NCBI GenBank assembly: GCA_011317545.1
Contig: WUJK01000001.1
Location: 4,755,001 to 4,819,000, forward strand
Direction of reading: 5' to 3'
Length of the DNA: 64,000 nt
Source: Coniella vitis
Lineage: Eukaryota; Ascomycota; Sordariomycetes; Diaporthales; Schizoparmaceae
Part shown: positions 25,604 to 37,205 of the stretch, one piece after another
Layout of the letters: every line of letters starts with the position of its first letter
Numbering within the stretch: position 1 is the first letter of the stretch
Notes under the pieces: generated by a model
Told to the model about the DNA's origin: nothing
Seen by the model: the letters and a program-made list of their open reading frames with translations, nothing else
Database searches by the model: none
Made by a program: the position numbers and the translations under genes

Positions 25604-25646
25604 CTGCTGCTGCTGCTGCTGGAGACAAGCAGCCAGCAGCAGCAGC
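25604..25646. repeat. CTG/CAG inverted repeat (hairpin-forming)
   Basis: Five to six CTG units (25604-25621) are followed by a short spacer and then by AGCAGCAGCAGC (25635-25646), the reverse complement. RNA or single-stranded DNA could fold into a stem of about 12 bp. A TACTATG motif lies 10 bp further right. Confidence 0.75.
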
Positions 25647-26516
25647 TATACCATGTACTATGGCAGCGGTGCTAGTGCGCTTCCTGCAGTCTAGCAGGCT
25701 GTTGCAGCCTGCACCAGCCGGACAGACGCTATGTAAATAGGCTGCCATGAACCTGTTATTGTTGTCAGCGACTCTGGTGATACTATGTATGTGTGCCAGC
25801 TTGTACATGGTGAGTGTAATCCATACGTACGTATATGATAATGGACGGCCATGTGCACCGCGTGGCTCGCTTCACAGCAGCAAATGCATGGTAATGCCGC
25901 ATCTCTTGGACCCTCGCGTCCTGCAAACCCAATCTGTGAGCTCTGCGGTCACACGCATCGGCAGCCAGCAGCTTTGGCATGCGACCAGCTCGAAGCGGCT
26001 GCGAAGAAGCTCCCAACACATTTGTACAAATGCGGTGCGTTCAGTGGACGGAGTTTTGAATAGCAGCATTGGCTTCTCGTTTCTGGCTGTCGGGAACCTA
26101 GTAGGCTCACGGTCAGAAATTCATTTCTACTGTGCAGGAGCAGTTCGTAGAGTTCGACCTACTATGGCACATTGTTCATGTTGGCAGCATTTTCGCTGTA
26201 AAGATGTACACTCATACCAAGTTGGCTAGGTACGCATGTCGTACGATTGAACTTGGGGTGCCGAGCACACGAGCTTCTTGAGCTACACCATGCCCCTGTC
26301 ATGGTAGATTTCCTTTCAATAGCAGGAATTCCTCACTCGGCGCGCCGCTTGATCACTTGCTTGGTGGTCGCAAACTAGCATCTCAAAACCGTTCAGGCCC
26401 GAGTCAACAAGGGAAACGACGTTGGTCCATCAGCCTTGGGTCCGTGACAGGCTGACAATGGCTGCGAGAGCACTGGCTCATTGCCGGGCGACAATGACCC
26501 TCGGTTGGCTCTGCTG

Positions 26517-26947
26517 TACATAGTAGCGCCAGAAGTGTTGGGTGTACTATGTAGTAGCGCCGATGGTTCGTCAAACTCATCCAGCAGCACATCCACCCGC
26601 CGGCTCTGGCCGCTGAGGTTCTTTCTACACAGTAGCGCATTGTGGGCTCCGTGTGTCGAAGAATGACTGTCGAAACGGGGTCCATCGGAATAGAACACAT
26701 GACCCTTTTTCGCAACCTTGGATCCAAAGGCGGCCCCGTTTTCGTGCAGCTACTGGCCCCGCTTGGCGCTACTACTTCAAGTAAATGCCATGTCTACAGC
26801 GCATGTTTGAACGACGCCATTTCGTTGCCGCAGTGGGTTGTCAATGAAGTTGGCGCTCCTGATACACAGTACTGGCGTTGTACTATGTAGCTGCTGCACC
26901 TGCAAGCTACTACTATGGTATCACTAGAGCTTTCTTTCTACTATGTA
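26517..26947. repeat. Second cluster of TACTATGTA motifs
   Basis: Exact copies start at 26517 (reverse orientation), 26545, 26881 and 26939, with shorter TACTATG at 26911. The first two are each followed by the sequence AGTAGCGCC, so a longer unit is partly shared. Confidence 0.7.
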
Positions 26948-27892
26948 TATCATCCAGGTTGTTGCACAGCACACAACTTCTTGTAAAGATGCAGAGGACA
27001 TACTGGACGCTGTGGTTCTGCTGCGGCCGTCTCGATCCTGTTGGCTCAGATTCCTGGTTCTCGCCTGTTCCTGTCGATGCTTTCGCTGCACACCTGTTGG
27101 CTTCTCCTTGCAACGATAACTCTAGGTCAGACAATTTCCAATGCTGGTGTTGATTCGGGTCTGCCATGACAGACCACATGGGCTTGTTGCAACAGCCTGA
27201 CCACTGAAAACGGCCGCTGGAATCCAAAAGTGGAAATGGCTGTCGGAGCAAAGGCGGGAGGGGCTTTGACATCTCAGATCTCCAAAGATCCGTTTCACAC
27301 TTATTGCCCGGTCGAGTCGACAAACAATTCTTTGTTGATGAGCAACCGAGGCGCTCTGCTAAATCGGGAATCAGCTGCACAGACAGTTGGATGACGCGGT
27401 GAGTGCCTCGGATCTGCTTTGGAAATTGTCATTTGCTCGTTTTCAAGCAGAAATTCAGCTATATTGTCAAAAGAAAAGCTTCAAGGGGGGCCAATAGAGT
27501 TTAAATCTCCGCTGTTCTGATGAGGCTGTTGATGAGCGATCATAGCTTGCTCGGCTGCGGCAGCCACGTAAAAATCCAAGTCTCAGTGGCGGGCGGCGCT
27601 CAGGTACTACGCCTACACTAGTAAGTGCTAGGCTTGCAGGCGTGCACGGCCTTGTCGTGGGCAACTGGGATGAGAGGGAAGCACATGGGGCGCCGCCTCT
27701 ACTGTACTCAGGTACATAGTACCTACAAATAGCACTCGGCTCTGGTGGGTCGGCAGGTCCTTCCTAGTTGCCCTGCCCGTTCAGAATACGTCACACCCGG
27801 CTAGAAGTCACCAGGTCAGCTGGAGGGGCCAACCCCCCTCTCTTTCCAAAGGCTGCTGGACGCCCAGGGCAGCAAGTGCTCTGGCAGCCTGG

Positions 27893-27970
27893 GTGCAAGC
27901 TGCAAGCTGCAAGCTGCACCTGAAAGGCCCTACAAGCCCAGGCTACCAGGCTACCAAGCTACCAGCTACC
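27893..27970. repeat. TGCAAGC and GCTACCA short tandem repeats
   Basis: Three or more perfect TGCAAGC units are followed about 25 bp later by four imperfect GCTACCA units. Non-coding. Confidence 0.75.
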
Positions 27971-28732
27971 ACTGCCTGGATACCTATTATGTAGGCAGTG
28001 ATACGTAGTAAGTACAGCAGCCGTCAGGTCCAGGTCCTTTCCGCTGCATCACACGATCAAAAGAAAACGCGGCGCCAATTTCAGGTGCGAGCTGGAATTC
28101 CACCCTCGCACTCTCTTCCCATCCTATCCTCGCCCACGTCCCTTTTCCTTCCTCTTGCCTTTGCCTTGCCTTGCCTGCCAACCTGCTGTCCACCTTTTCT
28201 CCCTCTCCATTAGCCGCCATCTCCACGAGCCTCTCTGGACAGCCGCAGCAGCCCTTTTTCTGCTCTCCCGTCCTCCAACCACAAACTTTTCCCGCGCCAG
28301 AACGATTCCAGGCTTGTGCAATTTGTTCGAGTCCAGCTGCCAAACCAACCTCGCCTACTTACCGCTTAGGGCTCACGCAGACCTCGGAGCAAACGCGACT
28401 TCTCCCTGCGCCGCCGCCGCCGGCATTAGACCGTCACCTGGGAGACTTCTACAGTCCAGTGCATTCCAGCATAGTCAGGCCAAACAAAATTCCGAGTTAT
28501 TTTCTCTTTCTCTCGTGACCTTCAGCTCATCGACATCTCGAGATTGGTCTCCCGGCAGCTCACCTCATCTCAACCTCACCTCATTTTCGGAGCTCTGTCT
28601 GGTTAGTACCGCTCTGTTTCTCACCCCCCGTCGAGGCGACCACGAGGTCTGGCTGCGGCCCTCTTAGTTGCGCGCCTTTGGCTCCATCCCTAGGTTTGCG
28701 TGCCCGTATACATCTTCCCGGGGAAGGGGGGG

Positions 28733-28740
28733 TTATATAA
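28733..28740 (+). promoter_or_regulatory. Candidate TATA box for GSK3
   Basis: TTATATAA lies in GC-rich sequence and is followed by pyrimidine-rich DNA, as in some fungal promoters. If used for GSK3, it implies a 5' leader of about 2 kb, probably with introns. There is no direct evidence of a transcription start. Confidence 0.3.
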
Positions 28741-30851
28741 GCCGTTCCCTGCCCCGCCCACAGCAAGCATGCTCAGCGAAAGAGGTGTTGCGCCCAATTC
28801 CCATCCCTGAACCGACCGAAGTCTCTCGACCGATCCGGACGAGCTGCAGCCAGCATTCATTGGCAACAATCTATTAGCAAAGCGCAATTTCAAAGGGACC
28901 AAGGCCTTGGAACTGAACACTTTCTTGCTGCGCACCCCTGCTTTGCCCGCCTTGTCAGTTGTCTACCTGACTGCGCCCGGTCTGACCTTTGTCATCTGCA
29001 ACCTCCAGAACCCTCTCCGATCGATTCCCTACCCGACTTCTTGACTCTCGATTCATTTGACTGGCCTCGACAATAGGCAGCAACCCCAAACTCAAGGAAC
29101 AGCAACAGAATCGGAGTTTATAAGTCAAATAAACAAGGCACCACGTAATCATTACGACCCGTGTCTGACGTGCTATTCATCCACTGCGCCTGCGCGACCC
29201 CCGTGACGAGTTGCAACAATCTAAGCCCTTTCTCGACGACGATCATTGCGCGACAAGCCTGCTACTATCCTTGAAGCCGAATAGCAAATAAGTGCTCGCC
29301 ATACTCTGACAATCTGGTGAGTTGCTTTGTCATTCGCATCCGTTTCTGGCTGTTTTTTTCTTTTTTTTTTCTTTTTTTTTTTTTTTTTTTTGGTTCTCTT
29401 TCGTCCTCCCCCGCTGCAGCACCATCTTTCCCGCGTTGCCCAGCTCCAAGCCGCGGGCGCAGGAGCCAACTGCGTGCCCCTCATCCGGTGTCGACCAACT
29501 ACGTCGTCAAGTCACCCCGCCTTTTTGCCTAGCTCTGCTGGTCACGATGGTTTCCCCACGTCAACCTTCGTAACTCCAACTCGCCCCTTAGGCTGTGACA
29601 CCGCGTTCTGCAAACTTGTGTGCCCCCGAGCGACGACAATTCATCTTAGGTCTTATGTCTGGGCGCATGTCGAGTGCGTAACGATTCCGGAACATTTTCA
29701 GCATCATTGCCCACCTTTCACTTGGAGCGCTGTGGCCAATGCCGCCAGCAGCAAGGTCCGCCGGCTGGGCAATGCAAGCACACAGAAGGCCAGTTTTCGA
29801 GCGCCCCAGTATCATTGCATTCAATGCCTTTTTGCCACTATAGCCGTTGGCACGAAGTCACCGCTATTTGATTAATTGGTTGTCACGCTATCTCTGATCT
29901 CTGTGCAGTGCTGCATTGTCTGCAAAGACAGCAGCTACCCGCCCTGGATACCAAGCAAGGCTAAGGCGAGGCAATCAATTGCTCGAAATGCAAGCCGTGA
30001 TAACGAACGGATTTGTCTGGCTACCTGATACCACTCTCCGCGAGCCGTTGATGGGACGGATTTGGGTTCTGACGGAACTTCGGGGGCTGAGCGAGTCAAT
30101 GAGCCTTGGGAGTTGGAGCTCCCATTACTGGACTGGCCCTGAGAACCTGGCTGCACCACTTGCCCCCTTGGCGCTTTGGCTACATGGTTGCTGGTTCCTG
30201 GCAGCTCGGTCACGGTGGCCTTGTTCCTAAACGCCCTAAATTTTACTGGGATCCCGCCTCCAAGCTGGCGGCTGCCCTTCCCACTCACAACTGTCGTCGT
30301 CCTTTCCTACTTTCTTGTATAATTCCCCTCAACACCTCGTTTCCTTCTGTTAACGATTTTCCATTCATCATCTTTTCGTCGCGGCATATCCACTTTGTAC
30401 TCTGTACTGCCTGCCTTGCTATCATCTAACGGTCGATTTAGGTTTATACTGCAACAGAATCCCCAACCTCGAGCCTTTCGCGAGCTGCTTCGCCACTGCA
30501 ATCATCGATCCTTACCCGAGCAACCTGCTACCCAAGTGCCTTCGCCAAGTTTGAGGCGCAACCTAGCATTAGTCGAAGCGACAAGACTCAGACATTTGCC
30601 TGTTGGTAATTTTGCACACAAGACTTTGAGTCTTTTGGCCGCCTGTGTCAAGTCACACCCAACGCTTTTGGTGTCGCAGCCTAGAGCAATCGTTTACTCG
30701 ATCTGATACCATCAGCGACCATTCGCATATTTGCCATCACGGCTGCTCCGAGCATTCGCCTGTTGCCAGACGCTCCTCTACCTCCAGAGATCTCTTCCCC
30801 GAGAAGCATTTTGTCGCACCAGTGGTAGCAAAACGAGACTCGGCTTTCATC
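28741..30851 (+). other. Probable long 5' leader/promoter of GSK3
   Basis: This sequence is pyrimidine-rich on the plus strand, with a T-rich tract at 29353-29391 and many short upstream ATG frames. Splice-like signals (for example GTGAGT at about 29318 and CTGTGCAG at about 29907) would allow a leader intron. No conserved protein is encoded. Assignment to the GSK3 transcript is inferred from position only. Confidence 0.4.
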
Positions 30852-32326
30852 ATGGCACAAAACCGCCCCGCAGCGTTCAACAACCTGCGGATGGGAGGTA
30901 AGGCACCACTTGATGGGCGCTTCTTGTCTCTCCCCTTTCTTGACTACATGCTAAAGTCTTATTAGAAGTCATCAAGGAGAAGGTCCAGGACGGAATCACA
31001 GGCGAGACGAGAGAGCTTCAGTACACACAGTGCAAGATTGTTGGAAATGGCTCCTTTGGCGTAGTTTTCCAGACCAAGCTCGCTCCATCGAACGAAGATG
31101 CTGCCATCAAGCGCGTTCTGCAAGATAAGAGATTCAAGGTACATATGCCGTTGCGAACATTGCCGACTTATTCAGGCTGACCAGATGCAAGAATCGCGAG
31201 CTGCAAATTATGCGCATCGTTCGACACCCAAATATTGTCCAACTGAAGGCTTTCTATTACTCGAATGGCGAGCGTGTATGTGTTCCATTATTGAATCCTC
31301 CTGGAGGTACATTTCTTGCTTACGCTATTATAGAAGGAGGAAGTTTACCTCAACCTCGTCCAAGAATTCGTCCCCGAGACAGTCTATCGAGCCTCCCGAT
31401 TCTTCAACAAAATGAAGACGACAATGCCCATTCTAGAGGTCAAATTGTACATCTACCAGCTTTTCAGGGCGCTGGCCTACATTCACTCGCAAGGCATCTG
31501 CCATCGCGACATCAAGCCCCAAAACCTCCTCCTCGATCCCAACAGCGGCATCCTGAAGCTTTGCGATTTCGGCAGCGCCAAGATCCTCGTCGAAAACGAG
31601 CCCAATGTTTCTTACATTTGCTCGCGCTACTACCGGGCACCAGAACTCATCTTCGGTGCCACCAACTATACAACCAAAATTGGTGAGAAAATATGGAGCA
31701 CAACGCGCGATTTGTGAAGTTGCTAATTTATTATTCTAGATGTCTGGTCTACTGGATGTGTTATGGCGGAGCTCATGTTGGGACAACCCCTTTTCCCCGG
31801 TGAATCTGGCATCGACCAACTCGTCGAGATTATCAAGGTTTTGGGTACACCTACTCGCGAGCAGATTCGAACCATGAACCCCAATTACATGGAGCACAAA
31901 TTTCCTCAAATCAAGCCTCACCCCTTCAGCAAGGTGTTCCGCAAGGCCGACGCCAATGCAATCGACCTGATTAGTAAACTGCTCGAGTACACACCTACCG
32001 AGAGACTGAGCGCCATCGATGCAATGGTTCACCCATTCTTTGACGAGCTCCGTGATCCGAGCACCAAGTTTCCAGATTCGAGACACCAGACTGGCCAGCT
32101 CAAGGATCTGCCTCCATTGTTCAACTTCAACAAGCACGGTAAGTCCTCAAGTCTGACGTGCTTCTGCGAGTCATGTGGCTAACAATATGTAGAACTGTCC
32201 ATCAGCCCAAGCCTGAACGACCGGCTCGTGCCCCCCCACGTTCGGGAGGAGCTAAAGTCTCGGGGTCTCGACATCGCCACTCTTGTGCCTTTGACAAAGG
32301 AAGAGATGATGGCGAAGCTTGATTGA
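30852..32326 (+). CDS. GSK3: Glycogen synthase kinase 3 (Shaggy/GSK3) protein kinase
   Basis: Six exons (30852-30897, 30966-31138, 31192-31275, 31334-31682, 31740-32138, 32193-32326) encode 394 aa, the usual fungal GSK3 length. All five introns are GT-AG and the phases join without a break. Visible landmarks are the glycine loop GNGSFG (42-47), ATP lysine 64, HRDIKPQN with Asp160, DFG Asp179, and activation-loop SYICSRYYRAPE with regulatory Tyr195. Arg75, Arg159 and Lys184 correspond to the phosphate-binding pocket that reads primed substrates. The N-terminus is short and lacks the RPRTTS-type inhibitory serine site of animal GSK3. The kinase acts on serine/threonine in cytoplasm and nucleus, and in fungi influences growth and development. 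Confidence 0.96.
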
Positions 32327-34374
32327 GCACTGCGTGTGCTCGACGTTGACGACCATACTGGTTCTGGCAGTCTTGGCGAATCTGCTTGGGAGACGTACTC
32401 ACGTTGAAGGTACTCAGTCCACGACGTCAAATCGGTCAATGGTCGTAATGCGGTCTGAAACGCTCAACATGCAGTCAAGCAGGCACTGTTCCTGGACCCT
32501 GGAAGCCTCGATTGATCGCGTAAGATACCCCACCTCAACAGATCGAATAATAAGCAGTTGCAGCTTGTAGCCACTGAGGATTTTCAATGCCTTCACGAAA
32601 TATTCCAAGAATTGTGTTGTAAGTAGGTTTGATGACCGGCTCATTGTTTTTTCTTTTGAGTCGGCACACTTTCGCCCATGGATTGGGTTTCCGGAAAAGG
32701 CAGGGGGCATTTATGGCCTCTAGATTTCTTTTTGGCTCGACACAAGATCTGGTTCTGCTTGGTTTTGTTCTGATATCCATCCGGGAGACTTGCATGTTTG
32801 GCAGCCAAGTCCGTCGTCGCGACTGGCATCATAACATTGTGTATGTTTCGAGGCTAGGGTATCGCAACACACGGCGAAGGCTGATGGGGCTTACTGCTGC
32901 TATGGTAGCAGCTGCTGCATATGAACTGTTTTTGATTGAACAATAGGTGGCGGACATCATTGCAAGTTTATGGGACTCGATGAGAACAGATGGCGGTGGG
33001 GCATTTGCTGAGTGTGAGTTGGGGTAGTGGTACTGTGGATGGTCCCCCAAGGAAGTATGTGTGCAAGCAGCAAATCATGTCTTGCTTGCATTGAGTGGTG
33101 GTTTTGGCTTTGACGATTCAAAAGAAAATTTTATCAACTACTCTTCCTTTTCAGATTCTTCGACGAGGCAGCCATTGTTGGAGGTATTGGCATCCTCTAC
33201 TGGCTGTTGCTCAAAAATGGGGGGAATACAAAAAAAATCGAGGCTGCAATCTGGCTCATTACAAAGCGCGAGGAGAAAAGAAATCGAGGGGCAAACACTG
33301 CAGCAGCAACTCAATGAAATAAAGAAGTTCCTAGTACCTCGAGGATTCCCGATTGGCTCATTCTTTGTGTGATCACTTGCGTCCCATTAGTCGCCAATAT
33401 ATACTGACTATGATTCCTGTCCAATGATGATATTGAAGCGATCTAAGCAAAACTAAGTCCGCTGTGGCTGAGTTTGGGTTTATATCTACCTAGGCAACCT
33501 TGGAAGCTACATAGTACCGAGTACAGACTTCTTGACTGAAGTACGCTTTACTGTTTGCAACTGGGTGGCTTCATCTTTCATTAAGATGTTTTTGATGTAC
33601 TATATATCAACTGGAAGGAAGAAGATCCAGGTGGCTGAAATGCTGCTTAATGTACAGTTGGAATCTCTTCTCTATAAAATAGAGATTTAGTTTAAATATA
33701 TATTTACGAAGAAGACGAAATTCTTTTTTAAAATAAGATTTTTACTCATTTATTTGCTTGTTGTTTTGCTTTAATTTTATTTGTTTTTAGAGCAGAGAAA
33801 TTTATTATTCTTTTTTTTTATTAGAATGAAAAAAAAAAAGTTTGTAGCAAGCAACCTTTACATTATATTAATCTCGAATCTGCTTATTACTATGTACTGT
33901 GTATAGGTTTGTCTGGAAACTGGGTATTTTAAGAGCACTATTGACTTCAAGCATCGATTTATTTTAGAGGGGGGGGGTTAAAAGATCAGGAGCTCCGGTA
34001 GGTGCTGGTACTATTTTTTCAAGTCAAGTTGGTGCATTTGCTGTTAAAATCTGTCGATTTCTTTAACTTGAGCAACTGGCTGTTATGCAGGGCACCAGAG
34101 GCCAGGGGGTGGTGTGGTGTCATGTCTTACGTAAGCTTCTTGCTAATCTGTTAGTCTGCCTACATCTGTCTGTACTATGTAAGTGGTCCCTTTTTTCGCG
34201 TATTCTGGGGGTTGTTTGAGAGCTTACGCGACACAAAGCTTCATCGACTACGTCGGACTCGAACAGCTCTATTCGACCCCAGCACTTCGAAGCCTTTCCA
34301 CTATTGTTTATCAATCATTCTATCCCACCTCATATCTCCTCATAAGGAAGATTTGCAATACGTTCTAAGCCAAG
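32327..34374. other. Intergenic, partly AT-rich, no supported gene
   Basis: This holds the 3' end of GSK3 and the promoter of CBP80. From about 33590 to 33850 the sequence is strongly AT-rich, with poly-T and poly-A runs and a perfect 7-bp inverted repeat (TCTCTAT/ATAGAGA, 33669-33685). TACTATGTA-type motifs lie at 33508, 33888 and 34173. No domain-bearing frame was seen. Confidence 0.6.
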
Positions 34375-37205
34375 ATGGCGGATCATGACCGTCGCCAGAG
34401 CGGAGGGCACAACCCCCGAAAGCGGCGTTACAGAGGTTTGTCTTTGCGCTTGTTGAGCTCCGCGCCCTCAACTTCTATGCACGCTGTTCTGGTTCCAGCA
34501 TCTCAATTTTAATACCATATTGTTTGCAGACGACGAGGACCACTACAATCCCCACCGCGAACACCGTGGTCCCCACCGTCGCCGTAACGAGCCCCCAGTG
34601 CCAGTCCGCCTTCGCAAGCAGCTCGTCGACATCGCCGACAGCCCTCTTCCCGGGAGTACGGAAGAGATTCGCAGCATCGCGCACCTACTAGCTAGCAACT
34701 ACGATGATCTACGTTTGCGCGAGAACTTTGTCGACCTTGCGCTGCAGCTGGTCGTAGAGCAGCCGCTCAAGACGCCCTTTGTTGCTGCTGTCGTGTTGGT
34801 GCTCAACACGCTCACCTTCACACCTACAGCTCCTCAGAATGGTGGCGATAGCGCGGCTGATGGCGATTCAAAGATGGCAGAAGGCGATGAGCAGGCCAAA
34901 GAATCTGTACCCACCAGCGGACTGGTGGATGATCTTTTGGCAAAGGCTAGTGGTCAGATCGAGGAGAAGGTCAGGATTGGGGAGTGGAGGACTGTCAAGC
35001 TCTACCTGAAGTTTCTGGCATGTCTGCAGAACTGCTTGGAGGGCGATGGCGTGTTCCCCATCCTGGACACGCTGTTTGATCGTGCAGTCGAGCTACAGAC
35101 TGCTAGCTCTGAAGATGTGGGTTTTTATAGTTCATATACGCTCGGTCTTGACATGACCCCATGCTAATCTAGGCTTCGAAAACAGACAATCGGTACAGAG
35201 CTCGTCAAGATAATCCTTCTGACTATACCGTACGCCATAGCAGCAGCTCCCGGCAAGTCCGAGAAGAGCGCTGCCGAATTGCTGGATAAGACGGATATCA
35301 TTGCCTCGGAGCCTCATGCGCTTCAGACCTTGATTGACCCATTTTTCCCCGAGACAGACGAGAAGAGCCCAGTTGCGGACCTCAACTTCATTGGGCTCTT
35401 GCAGAAGCAATTGCAGTCGGAAGCGAACCAAGGTTGGGAATTAGCTTGCTTGCCTAGGCCATGGAAGATGCCACTCGAAGACGTGGAAACCCAAGAGAAG
35501 CTCGACAACTGCACACAGCATGCGCTGCCGCCGATCAACTTTCCCGAGACTCTTGTGGCAGGTTCGCGGCCTCTCTTTCCCGAGATTTACTTTTCCGTCT
35601 ACCTCAACCAGGATATCAGCTCCGTTCCTCCCGTCACCGACATCACGTCGTGCTTGGTTCGAGACAGCCTGTTGGATACGATTAACATTCTGCACTTCAA
35701 TCGTTCTGTTACAGCCAGACGCCTGATCGACATTGACAACTATTTTGCCGAAGGCACCTTCGTTAGCCGGGCGACGCCTTTTGACCAGCTGCGCGATGTA
35801 CCTGCGGATAAGTCGACTTGGAAACCTGAGGATGTCGCAGTTGATGCCGTCTTTTCTCAACTGTTTATGTTGCCCAACCCAGAGCACAAGCTGGTCTATT
35901 ACCACTCTGTGCTCACCGAGGCTTGTCGTATTGCTCCAGCAGCTATCGCCCCAAGTCTTGGGCGCGCGATTCGATTCCTCTACAGAAGCACTGGCATCTT
36001 TGATCTCGAGCTGACCAACAGATTCATCGACTGGTTCTCGCACCATTTGAGCAACTTCGGTTTTACGTGGAAATGGGCCGAGTGGACCGGCGACGTGTCT
36101 CTACCCGATTTGCACCCTTACAAGGCCTTCATTGTCGGTTCCATCGACAAGGAGATCCGTTTAAGTTTTGCAGGTCGTATCCGTAAAACATTGCCCGATG
36201 GATACCAGCCTCTGGTTCCTCCTGAGAAGGATCAAGAAGAGCCACCCTTCAAGTTCGAACAAGATTGTGAGTTCAAGCATGAGTTGAGCACAATTTCTTT
36301 TTTAATTTATTTTTTTGGTGGGGGGGGGGCTGACCGGTGTTTGCTTTTTAGCTGTTCCATTTGCTCAAGAAGGCCGCGAGCTCGCGTCTCTTTTGAAGCG
36401 CAAGACTCCAGATGAAGAAAAGAAGAAGGAAGTGGACGCCGAGATACAAGCTGTCATCGAAAAGATCCATTCCCAAGCCATCGACCAGGGCCTGGACCCC
36501 TTGGTCACCAGTACAGATGTTTTCACCACGGCTGTGCTCTTTGTCGGCTCCAAGTCCTTGTCGCATGTCCTCGCCGCCATTGAGCGTACCAAGGAGCGCT
36601 TACTGGATGCAGGCGCATCCTCTGACCCAGCACGTGCCCAAATCATCACGGCCGTCATGGAGTTCTGGAGCGCACATCCTGGCGTGGCCAAGCAAATCAT
36701 TGAAAAGCTCCTCAACTACGGCATCGTGAACCCTACGGCCGTTGTGCAGTGGGCGCTTGGCGGTTTTGCTGGTCGCACCCGAGGCGAAGCTCTCGCCCGC
36801 AGCTACATCTACGAAATGGTCCTGAGCACAGTGGCCAAGGTCACTGGCCGTGTGCGACAGGTCGTTTCGCCGACTGCTGCAGCAGGTGCCCACCCCTCTG
36901 CCACCACGGATGTCGATTTGTCTGTAGACGAGACCAAGCAGCAGGAAATCAAGAGCATGCGGGAGCTCTTCCAGATTCTCGAAGACTTGCTCCAAGCTTG
37001 GGCGTCGGGCTCCAAGGACGAGCTGCTTGAGGATAGTAGCCTGGATGGGCCTGCGCGCGATGTGCGGGACAAGCTGGTTCGTAGATGGGGCGAGCGCTGG
37101 CTTCGTGTCGTTAGACGGCGCTCGGCGATTGAAGAGGCGTTCTTGCTTGAGGCCAGCAAGTATGCTGCCGGTGGCGAAAACGGAAGTGGTGCTGCTGCTG
37201 CCTAG
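34375..37205 (+). CDS. CBC1: Nuclear cap-binding complex large subunit (CBP80/Cbc1)
   Basis: Four exons (34375-34435, 34530-35116, 35186-36266, 36352-37205) give 860 aa, close to CBP80 proteins elsewhere. CBP80 pairs with CBP20 to hold the m7G cap of new transcripts and guide splicing, export and decay. An N-terminal basic region (MADHDRRQSGGHNPRKRRYR) is consistent with a nuclear signal. It leads into the first MIF4G-like helical domain (about 45-270, VRLRKQLVDIADSPLPGSTE). The middle part includes RPLFPEIYFSVYLNQD, and the C-terminal helical part contains NYGIVNPTAVVQWAL. Intron 2 ends at AAAACAG, which keeps frame into TIGTELVKIILL; an earlier TAG acceptor would not. Intron 3 contains a run of ten G. 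Confidence 0.95.

Larger units (their letters stand above)
21414..28732. other. Gene-poor region upstream of GSK3
   Basis: I find no domain-bearing frame on either strand in 7.3 kb. Frames up to about 218 codons (24396-25052 minus, 22795-23322 plus) have compositions typical of chance translation. The region has ten exact TACTATGTA or complement copies, all between 22573 and 27721, many shorter versions, a CTG/CAG inverted repeat and a TGCAAGC repeat. It may be an extended control region for GSK3 or hold unannotated non-coding RNA. Confidence 0.55.

Noticed and set aside
29327..29875. 182-codon frame before GSK3
   Set aside because: It begins with poly-Phe from a T-run and lies in the probable leader; no domain is seen.
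33669..33685. Perfect 7-bp inverted repeat as a terminator
   Set aside because: Intrinsic terminators are not used by RNA polymerase II, and short AT-rich inverted repeats are expected in this AT-rich stretch.
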